A stretch of DNA of 64,000 nucleotides, from positions 124,001-188,000 of the forward strand of contig NZ_JAUXOY010000030.1 of NCBI RefSeq assembly GCF_030684185.1, given 5' to 3'. The notes beneath the pieces were generated by a model that saw only the letters and a program-made list of their open reading frames with translations, did not search any database and was not told where the DNA came from. Of the stretch, positions 32,898-42,232 are shown piece by piece. The position numbers and the translations under genes were made by a program. The stretch comes from Methylotenera sp. (lineage in GTDB: Bacteria; Pseudomonadota; Gammaproteobacteria; Burkholderiales; Methylophilaceae). The first letter of the stretch is position 1; the number at the start of each line of letters is the position of its first letter.

Positions 32898-33737
32898 ATG
32901 GCAAAACGTAGATATGGCTTTGATGAAGCCAAAATAACACGATTTTTGAAAGAAGGTCGTGGTGAGGGACATGGCAGTGACTACCAGCCTTGGCTCACCA
33001 TTCAAGATGTGTCATCCCACGGTCGCTCAACACGTATTCACTGCCGCAAAACTCAGCGTGAACACCATCTGTTATCTGATAATGAAACAGCCGTGTTTTT
33101 ATTGTTAGATTGGTCTGATGCTGTAACTGACATTCGTGAACAATTTCCGCTTGATCGAGAGTTGACCAGACGTATTGCTACAGAGATGGGCGTTACTCAC
33201 CCAGTTGATCCACATAGTCGCACCGAAATTGTCATGACGACAGACTTTCTTGTTGATGTGCGAGGTGGAATAAGCACTGTTTTGATGGCGCGTTCGGTAA
33301 AACCAATTACAGAGCTAGACAATGAGCGCACGCTAGAAAAGCAGGAAATCGAGCGCCGATATTGGGAGATCAAAGGTGTTGAATGGGGTCTAATCACTGA
33401 TTTTGACTTACCAGAGCAGCGAATCAAAAATCTTCGCTGGTTACATGAAATGCAGTCGTTGGAATATCTGGAGGAGCCATATTCTGGATACTGGAAGGAT
33501 CGCTGCAACCGATTTCTCATATGCTTGCAACAAGCAACCAGTATGACAATAAAACAGTTTAATCAACACTTAGAAAGCGCACAGGGCTTTGCCAAAGGTG
33601 AACCGTTAATGATTATTAGACATTTGGCAGCAAATAAAAAAATCAGTATCAATCTAGATGCAAAGTTTGATATGAGTAATTTAATAAGTGTATTAGGTAG
33701 TTCAGAAATCTCTAATCTCATGAGTAAAACAGCATGA
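32898..33737 (+). CDS. tnsA: TnsA endonuclease
   Basis: A 279-residue restriction-like endonuclease that cuts the 5' ends of the transposon. The N-terminus (GFDEAKITRFLKEGRGEGHG, then YQPWLTIQDV) closely follows Tn7 TnsA. The catalytic set is visible: Glu63 (in DNETAVFLLLD), Asp116 (in TTDFLVD) and a Lys at about 135 (in ARSVKPI). A C-terminal TnsC-contact domain follows. It ends overlapping tnsB by four bases. Confidence 0.93.
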   Translation: MAKRRYGFDEAKITRFLKEGRGEGHGSDYQPWLTIQDVSSHGRSTRIHCRKTQREHHLLSDNETAVFLLLDWSDAVTDIREQFPLDRELTRRIATEMGVTHPVDPHSRTEIVMTTDFLVDVRGGISTVLMARSVKPITELDNERTLEKQEIERRYWEIKGVEWGLITDFDLPEQRIKNLRWLHEMQSLEYLEEPYSGYWKDRCNRFLICLQQATSMTIKQFNQHLESAQGFAKGEPLMIIRHLAANKKISINLDAKFDMSNLISVLGSSEISNLMSKTA

Positions 33738-35908
33738 TGCTAATGCTTAATGATCTTCTAGAATACCTGGCGCCTACAACACGTACGATTCGATTGCTAT
33801 GGGTACACCCTACACAGTCTGTTGCATTCGTGATAGATGTGAATACCACTGACGCTATGCCGGAGCTTGTTCAGTTAAATGAACTCCTGGGCGATCTACA
33901 AACTGGAAATGCAAGACTGCTGACAATTGATCCTTACCTATCAATTATGGAAGAAGCTTCTATACCTGAATCACACAAACAACGGCGTGATTACGCGTGG
34001 AAAATTATTACTGATTTAGTGGATGATCAACCAAGTATTTATTATCCAACATATCGAGCTAAGCGTATCGCGGATTGTGTAGAAGCTGGCTTGGCAACAA
34101 AACCTACAATTTATCTTTATTTACGTCGCTACTGGCAGCGTGGGCAGACGCCTAATTCGTTATTGCCAGATTTTGGGAATTCAGGAGCTAAAGGCAAAAT
34201 CCGAGAGGCCAATGCCGTTATCAAGCGCGGTCGACCACGAAAATTTGGTGACTTTTCTGGGTTGAATATTACGGAAGAAATACGCCAAGTATTTCGAGTG
34301 GCAGTAGCACGATTTTATATCTCAGATAAAAAATTCACACTACGTGGTGCATATGACCAGATGATTAAGGATTTCTTTTGCGAGCGGACTATTGATGTTG
34401 AGACGGGACGGGTAATACATCTCCCCAATTCAGAAATTGCGGTGCAGGGGTTTCCGTCATACGGGCAATTTTACTATTGGTTAGAGCAGGATCATGATCG
34501 TCTGGAAATTAAGCGTGAGCGGTTACGACCGCGTATATACGATAAAGACTTGCGTGGACTGCTCGGCACTTCAACTGCAGAGGCATGGGGACCATGTGCA
34601 CGATTTCAGCTTGATGCGACGATTGCTGATGTATATCTGGTTTCACGGATTGATCAAAATAAAATCATAGGCCGCCCAGTGTTGTACATTGTAATTGATG
34701 TATTCAGTCGCATGATTGTTGGTATCTATGTTGGTCTTGAAGGGCCATCCTGGGTTGGCGCTATGATGGCTTTAGCAAATACCGCCGCTGATAAGCAGTT
34801 ATTTTGCAAAGAGCAAGGAATAGAGATTTCTGCTGATGTATGGCCTTGCCGTCACCTTCCTGCCATTTTGCTTGGTGATCGGGGTGAAATTGAAGGGTCT
34901 ATGATCGAGGCCCTATTAAACAATTTTAACGTGACTGTTGAAAATGCTGCTGCATATCGTGCCGATTGGAAGGGTATTGTGGAGCAACGTTTTCGTCTCT
35001 TGCCAGCAAAATTTAAGCCACATGTGCCAGGCTATATTGATACGGATTACCGCGCACGTGGAGGTAAGGATTATCGATTAGATGCAGTTCTGGATCTCGA
35101 TCAGTTCACACGCATTATTATTGAATGTGTTTTGTACTATAACAACCACCACGAAATTGATCGTTACGATAAGGATGCTGATCTTACTGCAGACAATGTG
35201 TCTGCTGTGCCTATTGATCTTTGGGAATGGGGTATTGCCAATCGAAGTGGTAGTTTGCGGCAATATCCAGAGACACTGGTACGCTTTAGTTTGTTGCCAG
35301 TGCAAGAGGCGACGGTGACATTAAATGGTATTAGGTTTAAAGGAATTTATTACACTTGTCAGAAAGCCATTGAAGAGCGATGGTTTGACCGTGCTCGCCA
35401 ACGAGGTACTTGGAAGGTTAAGATTTCCTACGATCCACGCAATATGGATGAGATATATCTGCATGATGCGCTGGTAAGTATGCAATTTCAGATTTGCCAA
35501 ATGACTGAACGTAGTCGTGCTCATGAACAGATGTCTCTTTGGGAAATCGAGCAGCAGCAGGCATCTGAGAAAAATGTTTCCGCAAACCGCCAGCCTCGGC
35601 AGCAACTGGCTTCAGCAGACCTTGCTGCTAGTATTGAAGGTATTGTCTCAGATGCGGTTAAACGAAAAAGCACTTCCAGCGTTGAGAGTGCTGCTAGTCG
35701 CACCAAAAATATCCGCAAGCATCGCGCAGATGAAAAGCAGTCTAATCGTCAATCTGAAACTTTTCGTTTTAATTCAGACAAGCCAGCATCAGGCAAAAGC
35801 GCAGACATTTTGACATTCCCCAGTGCTACTAGTGACGATTATAGTGAGCCAGATATTCTTGAAATTCTGGGTAGTTTAGGAGATGACGATGCAAAGCCCA
35901 AAAAATGA
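33734..35908 (+). CDS. tnsB: TnsB DDE transposase
   Basis: A 724-residue transposase of the rve/Mu class that binds end sites and cuts and joins 3' ends. The DDE triad is Asp294 (FQLDATIADV), Asp382 (LLGDRGEIEG) and Glu417 (DWKGIVEQRF), with the expected 35-residue spacing between the last two. N-terminal helix-turn-helix regions precede it. The Ser/Lys-rich C-terminal tail is the likely TnsC-interaction segment. All catalytic residues are intact. Confidence 0.93.
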   Translation: MMLMLNDLLEYLAPTTRTIRLLWVHPTQSVAFVIDVNTTDAMPELVQLNELLGDLQTGNARLLTIDPYLSIMEEASIPESHKQRRDYAWKIITDLVDDQPSIYYPTYRAKRIADCVEAGLATKPTIYLYLRRYWQRGQTPNSLLPDFGNSGAKGKIREANAVIKRGRPRKFGDFSGLNITEEIRQVFRVAVARFYISDKKFTLRGAYDQMIKDFFCERTIDVETGRVIHLPNSEIAVQGFPSYGQFYYWLEQDHDRLEIKRERLRPRIYDKDLRGLLGTSTAEAWGPCARFQLDATIADVYLVSRIDQNKIIGRPVLYIVIDVFSRMIVGIYVGLEGPSWVGAMMALANTAADKQLFCKEQGIEISADVWPCRHLPAILLGDRGEIEGSMIEALLNNFNVTVENAAAYRADWKGIVEQRFRLLPAKFKPHVPGYIDTDYRARGGKDYRLDAVLDLDQFTRIIIECVLYYNNHHEIDRYDKDADLTADNVSAVPIDLWEWGIANRSGSLRQYPETLVRFSLLPVQEATVTLNGIRFKGIYYTCQKAIEERWFDRARQRGTWKVKISYDPRNMDEIYLHDALVSMQFQICQMTERSRAHEQMSLWEIEQQQASEKNVSANRQPRQQLASADLAASIEGIVSDAVKRKSTSSVESAASRTKNIRKHRADEKQSNRQSETFRFNSDKPASGKSADILTFPSATSDDYSEPDILEILGSLGDDDAKPKK

Positions 35909-37520
35909 ATCTTCGTCAGACACCTTACCTGAGTATCAAGACAATATTTTCATCTCACATTTACCGCCATTACTCTCTCAACGTGAGTTACTTAACGCTT
36001 TAGCATCACGCCCTGAATTTCATGAGCGGGAACGTAAGTTTCCAGCCCAATTGCGTAAGCATTGCATTATGCGTTTGGGTCGTTACTTTGAGCCGTTAGA
36101 ACGTCAACTTCAGTTGGCTGAGCGTTTTGGGATGTTATTGCGACAGGGTTATGTAGGTCGTAATCCACAGACAAATGATTATATACGCCATTTACAAAGC
36201 GGTGCCGAAAGAATAGAAGCAAAATCTCTACATGCTCCAACGCGTCATCCAGTGGTAAATACTGCAACTAGCTTTGCTCTTATCGGCTGTTCTGGGATAG
36301 GAAAATCCAAGTCAATGGAGAAAGTATTGCACCAATATCCGCAGTGTATCCAGCACTCCGAACCTTTTAGTCTGATGCAAATTGTCTGGTTAAAACTTGA
36401 TTGCCCTCATCAAGGCTCACCTAAACAACTTTGTATCAATTTTTTCTCGGCGGTAGACCGATTGGTAGGTACTAATTATTTTAACTGGTATGGCAGTCGT
36501 CGAGCCAGTGTAGATGAAATGATGGTGCATATGGCACATGTGGCAAATCTACATGCGCTAGGTGTGCTGGTTATTGATGAGATTCAGCATCTGAACAAAA
36601 CTAAGATTGGTCCAGATGCTTTGTTGAATTTTTTGGTGACATTGGTTAATACAATCGGCGTGCCTGTGATTCTGATAGGTACATTGAGTGCAGTTCCATT
36701 ATTGCAGGATAACTTTCGTCAAGCACGTCGTGCAAGTGGATTAGGCTCATTGATTTGGGATCGTATGCCTAAAGGTAAGCTGTGGGATTATTTTATAGAT
36801 CAGCTTTGGCAACATCAATGGACTCGTGATGTGACTCCAATAAGCCCCGAGATTCGAGAAGTGCTGTATGACGAAAGCCAAGGTATTTTAGACATCGTGG
36901 TGAAATTGTTTATGTTGGCACAATTACGGGTAGTAGGTATCGGGAGTGTGCGTGGCACAGCGGAGTTTCTAACGCCGCAGCTTTTGCGTAAGGTTGCCCG
37001 AGAGGACTTTAGAATTGTGCGTCCAATGTTGGATGCGTTACGAGCAAATGATACTAAGGCATTGCGGAAGTATGACGATCTGCAGCCGTTACAGCTACAT
37101 ATAGAACAGATGATAGCATCTGCTGTAGAGATGCGCGATTCTGATATTGTTCAACGGACACAAACAAAGGGTGAAACCCTAGTATCCACGTCTAGTGTTG
37201 ATGAGTTAGCTCAAATTCGTACAGCTTTGCAAATGCTAGGTATTGCTGAAGACATGACGCAAATACTTATTGAAGAAGCGTGTGCACAGAATCTGTCAGC
37301 AGACCCTTTGCTGTTGATGGCAATCATTTCGGAAAGGTTGTCTGCTCGCGCGACTAAACCTATCAAGCAAAAACCCTCCAAGCAGAAAAAATCTGAACTT
37401 CGTCCTGATAATGATTTGCGGAGAATTGTTGCACTGGGCAAGCAGGGTGGGCAATCTGGGTACCAAGCGCTTCTTAATGCCGGTTTTGTAAAACCGCCTC
37501 TATTGGATATTGCGGCTTGA
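35883..37520 (+). CDS. tnsC: TnsC AAA+ transposition regulator
   Basis: A 545-residue AAA+ ATPase linking target selection to the TnsAB transposase. Walker A is GCSGIGKSKS (about residues 134-143) and Walker B is LGVLVIDEIQHL. The start overlaps the tnsB end by 26 bases; an ATG two codons later is an alternative. Length matches Tn7 TnsC (about 555), not the shorter TnsC of CRISPR-associated transposons. Confidence 0.93.
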   Translation: MTMQSPKNESSSDTLPEYQDNIFISHLPPLLSQRELLNALASRPEFHERERKFPAQLRKHCIMRLGRYFEPLERQLQLAERFGMLLRQGYVGRNPQTNDYIRHLQSGAERIEAKSLHAPTRHPVVNTATSFALIGCSGIGKSKSMEKVLHQYPQCIQHSEPFSLMQIVWLKLDCPHQGSPKQLCINFFSAVDRLVGTNYFNWYGSRRASVDEMMVHMAHVANLHALGVLVIDEIQHLNKTKIGPDALLNFLVTLVNTIGVPVILIGTLSAVPLLQDNFRQARRASGLGSLIWDRMPKGKLWDYFIDQLWQHQWTRDVTPISPEIREVLYDESQGILDIVVKLFMLAQLRVVGIGSVRGTAEFLTPQLLRKVAREDFRIVRPMLDALRANDTKALRKYDDLQPLQLHIEQMIASAVEMRDSDIVQRTQTKGETLVSTSSVDELAQIRTALQMLGIAEDMTQILIEEACAQNLSADPLLLMAIISERLSARATKPIKQKPSKQKKSELRPDNDLRRIVALGKQGGQSGYQALLNAGFVKPPLLDIAA

Positions 37521-37529
37521 GAATTCAGG

Positions 37530-39290
37530 ATGTTGTCATACTTTCCCACCATTTATCCCGAAGAGTTGTTGTACAGCGTGTTGGCGCGTTATCATCGTCA
37601 CGTTGGCTCACCTGGGCCGGTGCATACGCTGCAAGTACTATTCGATAATCGGAAAGTAATTGCGACTTATGATTTGCCAGGGCATCTTCAATTATTGGCT
37701 CAACGTATTCCGCATGATCGCGAATTGAACTGTGACAGGATTATCAATACGCTGACGCTATATCCGTACTTCACTGCATTTGAGCCCCCATATTTGCAAT
37801 CCAAAGTCAGACAGGCGATGAAGCAAGGCAAAATTGAAAATTTGCATGTGAAACTAGGTCTTGCTGCATTTCGTGTTGGGAGAATTACACAATTACGATT
37901 TTGCCATGAATGTACGCATGAAATGCAGGTTCGATATGGCGAGTTATACTGGCGCCGAGATCACCAATTACCTAGTGTAATGGTCTGTCCAGAACATGGC
38001 TGCCTATTGCTAGAAAGTGAAGTGTCTTTTACTCAGCATAGCCGACATGAGTTTATCGCTGCAACTTCAAGAAATTGCCCATACCAGGCGAGAACAATTG
38101 TTTCAGAACCAAACTTGGATAGTTCCGTGATGTTAAATTTACATCGATTGGCACGTCTAAGCGCCGACTTGCTAAACCATCCACCTGCTTCACGAACCTA
38201 TGCAGGTTGGACATATTTTTATCGTAGCCGCATGCTCGAAGTAGGCTTGGCTCGGGCATCGAATACAATGAATCAGCAACTATTCCATGAAAAATTTAGG
38301 AACTTTTATGGAGGGACGTTGGATGCATTGCCGAATGTACTAGAAAATGGTGAAATAGGAGGTGAATGGCTGGCGACTATGGTTCGCAAGCATCGTAAGG
38401 CAAGTCATCCGTTATTCCATTTATTGGTACAAGATTTTATTGCACAGACTGCGGTAAATGTCGATCCATTTGGAAAAGGTCCTTGGCCTTGTTTGAATCC
38501 GCTTGCGCAACATCAATCATCACTATCAATCAAGGATATTAGTTTACACCGTAATCATGGCAAATCTGTAGGGGTGTTTTCTTGTTCTTGTGGTTATGTT
38601 TACACTCGTAATTTTGATGTAACAACTGGCAAAATGGGGCCAACCCGATTTTTTCATTATGGCCCTCTACTAGAGCCAGCTTTGCGTAGATATGTTGATG
38701 CGGGGATGAGCTTACGAAGTGTTGGACGTGCATTACAGATTGATCCTAAAACGGTACTACGTCTCGCACGGGAATTAGATGTTGTCGTCCCGTGGAAACT
38801 TATGCAGTCTGCGCAGAAGCGGATTAATTCAGAAATTGTGCCGCGTAATAAGCTAGCAGATAAGCCATTACCATCATCACAAATAATGTCTGTTTGTAAA
38901 AAAACTAAAAATGGATATACGCGCCATAACTGGGTAAATATTGATCAGCGTTTGGTTATGAAGCTTCGTAGATTGGTTAATATTATTCTTGTAGAGAATC
39001 CTCCCGTGCGTGTCTCAATCGCCGAACTGGAACGCCGTGTTGGTAAACGTAACTGGTTTGCCAAGCGTCAGCATCGCTTGCCGATGACGATGGCATTTCT
39101 AAAAGATACTGTAGAAAGTACAGATGAATTCCAGGTACGCCGCATTTATTGGGCTATCTTCGAATTGGAGCGTGATGGTAGCGTTAAAGCTTGGCAAGTG
39201 ATGCGTAAGGCAGGATTAAGTTCAGGTAATCTAGAGCGAATTAGTGCGATACTTGAATTACCACCTAATACTTTAGGTATTGCTGCATGA
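37530..39290 (+). CDS. tnsD: TniQ-family target selector (TnsD-like)
   Basis: A 586-residue TniQ protein. An N-terminal TniQ domain (TIYPEELLYSVLARYHRHVG) carries zinc-ligand residues (RFCHECTHEM, then VCPEHGC), and a long C-terminal DNA-binding region follows with a second Cys pair (SCSCGYVYTR). Tn7 TnsD recognises the glmS end; this protein is about 80 residues longer and no glmS is nearby, so its site may differ. It lies just after tnsC and overlaps tnsE by four bases. Confidence 0.9.
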   Translation: MLSYFPTIYPEELLYSVLARYHRHVGSPGPVHTLQVLFDNRKVIATYDLPGHLQLLAQRIPHDRELNCDRIINTLTLYPYFTAFEPPYLQSKVRQAMKQGKIENLHVKLGLAAFRVGRITQLRFCHECTHEMQVRYGELYWRRDHQLPSVMVCPEHGCLLLESEVSFTQHSRHEFIAATSRNCPYQARTIVSEPNLDSSVMLNLHRLARLSADLLNHPPASRTYAGWTYFYRSRMLEVGLARASNTMNQQLFHEKFRNFYGGTLDALPNVLENGEIGGEWLATMVRKHRKASHPLFHLLVQDFIAQTAVNVDPFGKGPWPCLNPLAQHQSSLSIKDISLHRNHGKSVGVFSCSCGYVYTRNFDVTTGKMGPTRFFHYGPLLEPALRRYVDAGMSLRSVGRALQIDPKTVLRLARELDVVVPWKLMQSAQKRINSEIVPRNKLADKPLPSSQIMSVCKKTKNGYTRHNWVNIDQRLVMKLRRLVNIILVENPPVRVSIAELERRVGKRNWFAKRQHRLPMTMAFLKDTVESTDEFQVRRIYWAIFELERDGSVKAWQVMRKAGLSSGNLERISAILELPPNTLGIAA

Positions 39291-40927
39291 GTAAGCTACA
39301 GATTCAGCAATTTTCTGAATTTGCTGGGGAGCATATTGAGTTATATTGGTTTGTTGGATTTGAGCAAAATGTAAAAGAGTCTTGGTTTGTACGTGCAGTC
39401 GTACGCGGCATGGAATCAGGTAAGTTCCACATGATGCAATTGCCAATAGGTATGTTGCCAATGCTTTCTCTAGGGCATGTTTTTTCTGAAGGTGAATTGC
39501 TTTCGTTGCCAGCTAGGGGGATGATTGAAACCTTGACGATAGCTGACGTTTCTCAATTTGAGGAAGTCTCTTCAGCAGATATTCCGCAGAAACTCTATTC
39601 GTTCGAAGGTCGCGAGGCAGGCATTCAGCGACTGTTTCGTTATAAGACCTCTCAAGGTGAAGTGTTAATTCCTGCCATAGAATTGATTCGTTATCTGTTT
39701 TTGCATAACCGAGTGCTTGCCAATGCGTTGATGCGACCAGGAGCTATTAACCTTCTGTTTCATCCTGAAGTGCCTGGTCATCGTCCGAATCTAGTTTTGC
39801 GTTTTACCGCAGAGTTACCTAAACACTGCTTATCTCATAAGTTTGCGCAAGAGTTTGCTTGGATCGCACTTGATCCACAGGCGAGGCGTGCCTGGGATAG
39901 TGTCTATTTACTAAGCCATAGGCAGCAGTATGTGAGTTTTGCTCCTCCAGCCTTGAAAAACTCTGTATGGACGTTTAGAGGTGTGCAGCATGGGAACACT
40001 TGGCTAGTTCTTGAACTACTGCACCTAACTGGAAAGCAGCAGCCTTGCGACAAATTGTCTTATGGACACCCAACGTTAAAGCAAGTTATTCGGACTTTAG
40101 CAGAGAAGCCAACAATCGTAGGCGCTCCCGGGGGAGATGAAGATACAAGCGCTCCCCAAGAACAAATTGTCTATGACTATCAACTAGATGACGGGCAGTT
40201 AGGCAGTAAGTCCGACATTGGGCAAAAAGCGATTAATTTCTATTCTAAACAGTCGGATTTTGATCGTGATATTAACATTGAAAAGCTGTTGATTGATGTA
40301 GAAGTGCCCGCGGGTAAGGGGTCAAAAGCAGCAGATGTAGGTCCTGCCAAAATTGAGAAGCGACAAATTATCAAGGTTAGCGCAGGAGAGCAAGTTAGCA
40401 ATGCCAGCCTTCCATCACTGGAGTTTAAGTTGTTAACGCCAGCGAAGTGGGAGTCGATGGGTGACCAGCAAGCGTTGGCTAATACTGTGCGACACATGTC
40501 AGAAATGTTACCAGAAGCACATTTTGCTATGTCCTTGTGTCAAATCAAGGGTGGCAGAGTGTTTTCTTTAGTAAATCGCACCCAGCGAACTGCATTAGTC
40601 GTTACCATTACTTTGCCAGCCTTACCGCCAATAGTGTTACTTGATGTGGATCGTACTGGTGAGGTAGCCTTATCCTTGATAGTGTTGCGTTACAAAAGCT
40701 GCCTGTCATTCAAGGCGCTAGAGGAGTCGGTAAAGCTAATGCTAGATGGACTGGTTGACGCTAGCGGGCACTGGGATAATGAAGTTGAGCATTTACTGGA
40801 CAAAATTTGTTCTTGTGAGCGTTTGCCGAGAGTGCTTACTCCAAGGGATAAAGCAGATAGCCAAGGGCAAGTAACTGTATGGTCAATGAAACTTCTGGAT
40901 AGGTTGGGGTTAAGAAAAGAGGTTTAA
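39287..40927 (+). CDS. tnsE: TnsE-like replication-fork target selector
   Basis: A 546-residue protein, close to the 538 of Tn7 TnsE and in the same fifth position. Similarity is weak but a conserved central segment is visible (LIPAIELIRYLFLHNRVLAN against the IPQLELARSLFL region of Tn7 TnsE). The C-terminal part is the likely beta-clamp and DNA-binding region. TnsE steers insertion to lagging-strand DNA and mobile plasmids. Identification rests on position, length and this segment. Confidence 0.8.
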   Translation: MSKLQIQQFSEFAGEHIELYWFVGFEQNVKESWFVRAVVRGMESGKFHMMQLPIGMLPMLSLGHVFSEGELLSLPARGMIETLTIADVSQFEEVSSADIPQKLYSFEGREAGIQRLFRYKTSQGEVLIPAIELIRYLFLHNRVLANALMRPGAINLLFHPEVPGHRPNLVLRFTAELPKHCLSHKFAQEFAWIALDPQARRAWDSVYLLSHRQQYVSFAPPALKNSVWTFRGVQHGNTWLVLELLHLTGKQQPCDKLSYGHPTLKQVIRTLAEKPTIVGAPGGDEDTSAPQEQIVYDYQLDDGQLGSKSDIGQKAINFYSKQSDFDRDINIEKLLIDVEVPAGKGSKAADVGPAKIEKRQIIKVSAGEQVSNASLPSLEFKLLTPAKWESMGDQQALANTVRHMSEMLPEAHFAMSLCQIKGGRVFSLVNRTQRTALVVTITLPALPPIVLLDVDRTGEVALSLIVLRYKSCLSFKALEESVKLMLDGLVDASGHWDNEVEHLLDKICSCERLPRVLTPRDKADSQGQVTVWSMKLLDRLGLRKEV

Positions 40928-40973
40928 TCATTTAGTTCGCGGCCTTGAGGCTCAAGCAGATCAATCTGTAATA

Positions 40974-41125
40974 TTAGGAAAGGACTTTATTTTATGCGTT
41001 TCGGAATAGTTTGTAATTGATGAGCTTGTCTAGGAAAGAACTATATATTTTTGGCGTTTAAGTGTGACTATGGAAAATCAATGACTTAGCTGCATTTTAG
41101 GAAAGAACTTTATTTTATGAGAACA
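40974..41125 (-). repeat. Tn7-like transposon end with three TnsB-type sites
   Basis: Three copies of an AGGAAAGAACTTTATTTTATG-like site lie at 40974-40996, 41030-41052 and 41097-41119, spaced 56 and 67 bases, all in the same orientation. The last is followed by GAGAACA ending at 41125. Three separated sites and a terminal ACA match the layout of the Tn7 left end. The interior of the element is to the left. Confidence 0.8.
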
Positions 41126-41128
41126 AAT

Positions 41129-41171
41129 TGTTTGCAAATAATAAAGTTGTACCCTAAATAATAAAGTTGTA
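41129..41171 (+). repeat. Second, oppositely facing Tn7-like end
   Basis: Starting with TGTTTGC at 41129, two identical 16-bp sites (AAATAATAAAGTTGTA at 41136-41151 and 41156-41171) sit 20 bases apart, as in the overlapping sites of a Tn7 right end. They match the reverse complement of the sites to the left, so this end faces right. Only AAT (41126-41128) separates the two termini. Confidence 0.72.
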
Positions 41172-41388
41172 TCGTAGATTATTACGATGTTATGTGTTCG
41201 AATATTAGCTAGTAAGATAGGTTGCTTGCTTTTTAGACGAATAATGACCTTCTCTATCGAGCGGGCTGTTTACATTTAAATGGTGATGAATATTTAACCA
41301 AAACTACTATATAGCGATTGTGTTTAACTCTCATGTAAGTCTTTAACAATTTCTACGACTAAACTTCATTCATAATGGAGATCAAGTC

Positions 41389-42180
41389 ATGACGCAAAAA
41401 TATAGAAAATTATCTAAAGCAATATTCAATTTAATTGCACCTGTAATATTATCTATCACGCCAGTAACGATTTTTGCAGCGGAATGTTTTGCAAAAAGTG
41501 ATTCAACGACTGTACCGTTACTTGAACTTTATACATCCGAAGGATGTAGCAGCTGTCCACCAGCCGACAAATGGCTAAGTGGCTTGAAACCAGATGCCCA
41601 TAAAGTGATTCCGCTGGCTTTTCATGTGGATTATTGGAACTATATCGGCTGGCAAGATAAATTCTCCAAAGCTGAATATTCAGACCGCCAACGCAAAACT
41701 GCCGCATTTGCAGGCGCTGGTTATGTGTATACGCCGCAATTTGTATTAAGCGGACGTGATTTTAAAGGAGCAGATGTGTCGCGATTAAATCAGGCAATTT
41801 CGGCGAATCAGAAATTAGCTTCTCGCGCTAATTTAAGCCTAAATGCTATTACACAGGCCAATGGGGAAATTACACTAAAAGCGACGGCACAGGCCGTCAA
41901 TCCTGATGACGTCAAAAATGCCGATATTTTTGTAGCAATTTATGAGAATAAATTGGTTAGCAAAGTAAATGCTGGCGAGAATAACGGCCGTGAACTGAGG
42001 CATGATTATGTTGTGCGTGATTTTTTTGGCGCTTTTCAGCTAAACACCAAAAACGAATTTGTAAAAAATATTACCTTAAAGGCTGAGTGGAAATTGCGTA
42101 ATGCAGGCGCGGTAATTTTTGTACAAGATTCTCGAAATGGCGAAATTTTACAAAGTTTGCAATTACCGTTTTGTAGTTAA
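41389..42180 (+). CDS. DUF1223 family secreted thioredoxin-like protein
   Basis: A 263-residue exported protein with a signal peptide to about FAAEC. A thioredoxin-like domain begins LLELYTSEGCSSCPPADKWL, where CSSC is the redox-type motif. VPLAFHVDYWNYIGWQDKF-type residues follow, as usual in DUF1223. The function of the family is not established; a periplasmic redox or metal role is possible. It is convergent with the bufferin operon, with a hairpin between them. It probably lies just outside the transposon. Confidence 0.83.
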   Translation: MTQKYRKLSKAIFNLIAPVILSITPVTIFAAECFAKSDSTTVPLLELYTSEGCSSCPPADKWLSGLKPDAHKVIPLAFHVDYWNYIGWQDKFSKAEYSDRQRKTAAFAGAGYVYTPQFVLSGRDFKGADVSRLNQAISANQKLASRANLSLNAITQANGEITLKATAQAVNPDDVKNADIFVAIYENKLVSKVNAGENNGRELRHDYVVRDFFGAFQLNTKNEFVKNITLKAEWKLRNAGAVIFVQDSRNGEILQSLQLPFCS

Positions 42181-42188
42181 TTTTATAG

Positions 42189-42232
42189 GTAACGCACTTT
42201 TGTCGGTTCTTCATAAAAATGCGTTACTTTTT
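42189..42232 (+). terminator. Terminator between DUF1223 gene and bufC
   Basis: Stem GTAACGCA (42189-42196) / TGCGTTAC (42220-42227), followed by TTTTT on the plus strand. It overlaps the bufC stop on the other strand. Confidence 0.75.

Larger units (their letters stand above)
32857..41298 (+). mobile_element. Tn7-like transposon (tnsABCDE), no cargo
   Basis: Five collinear genes match Tn7 tnsA-B-C-D-E in order, length and motifs, with four overlapping or nearly touching junctions. One end with three spaced TnsB-type sites lies after tnsE, terminating at about 41125. No passenger gene is present. The left boundary is uncertain: the bounds given here use the 14-bp direct repeat as proposed limits, while the gene block with the clear end is 32898-41125. 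Confidence 0.8.

Noticed and set aside
37530-39290. CRISPR-associated transposon
   Set aside because: TnsC is full length, TnsE-like and long TniQ genes are present, and there is no CRISPR array or Cas gene in the window.
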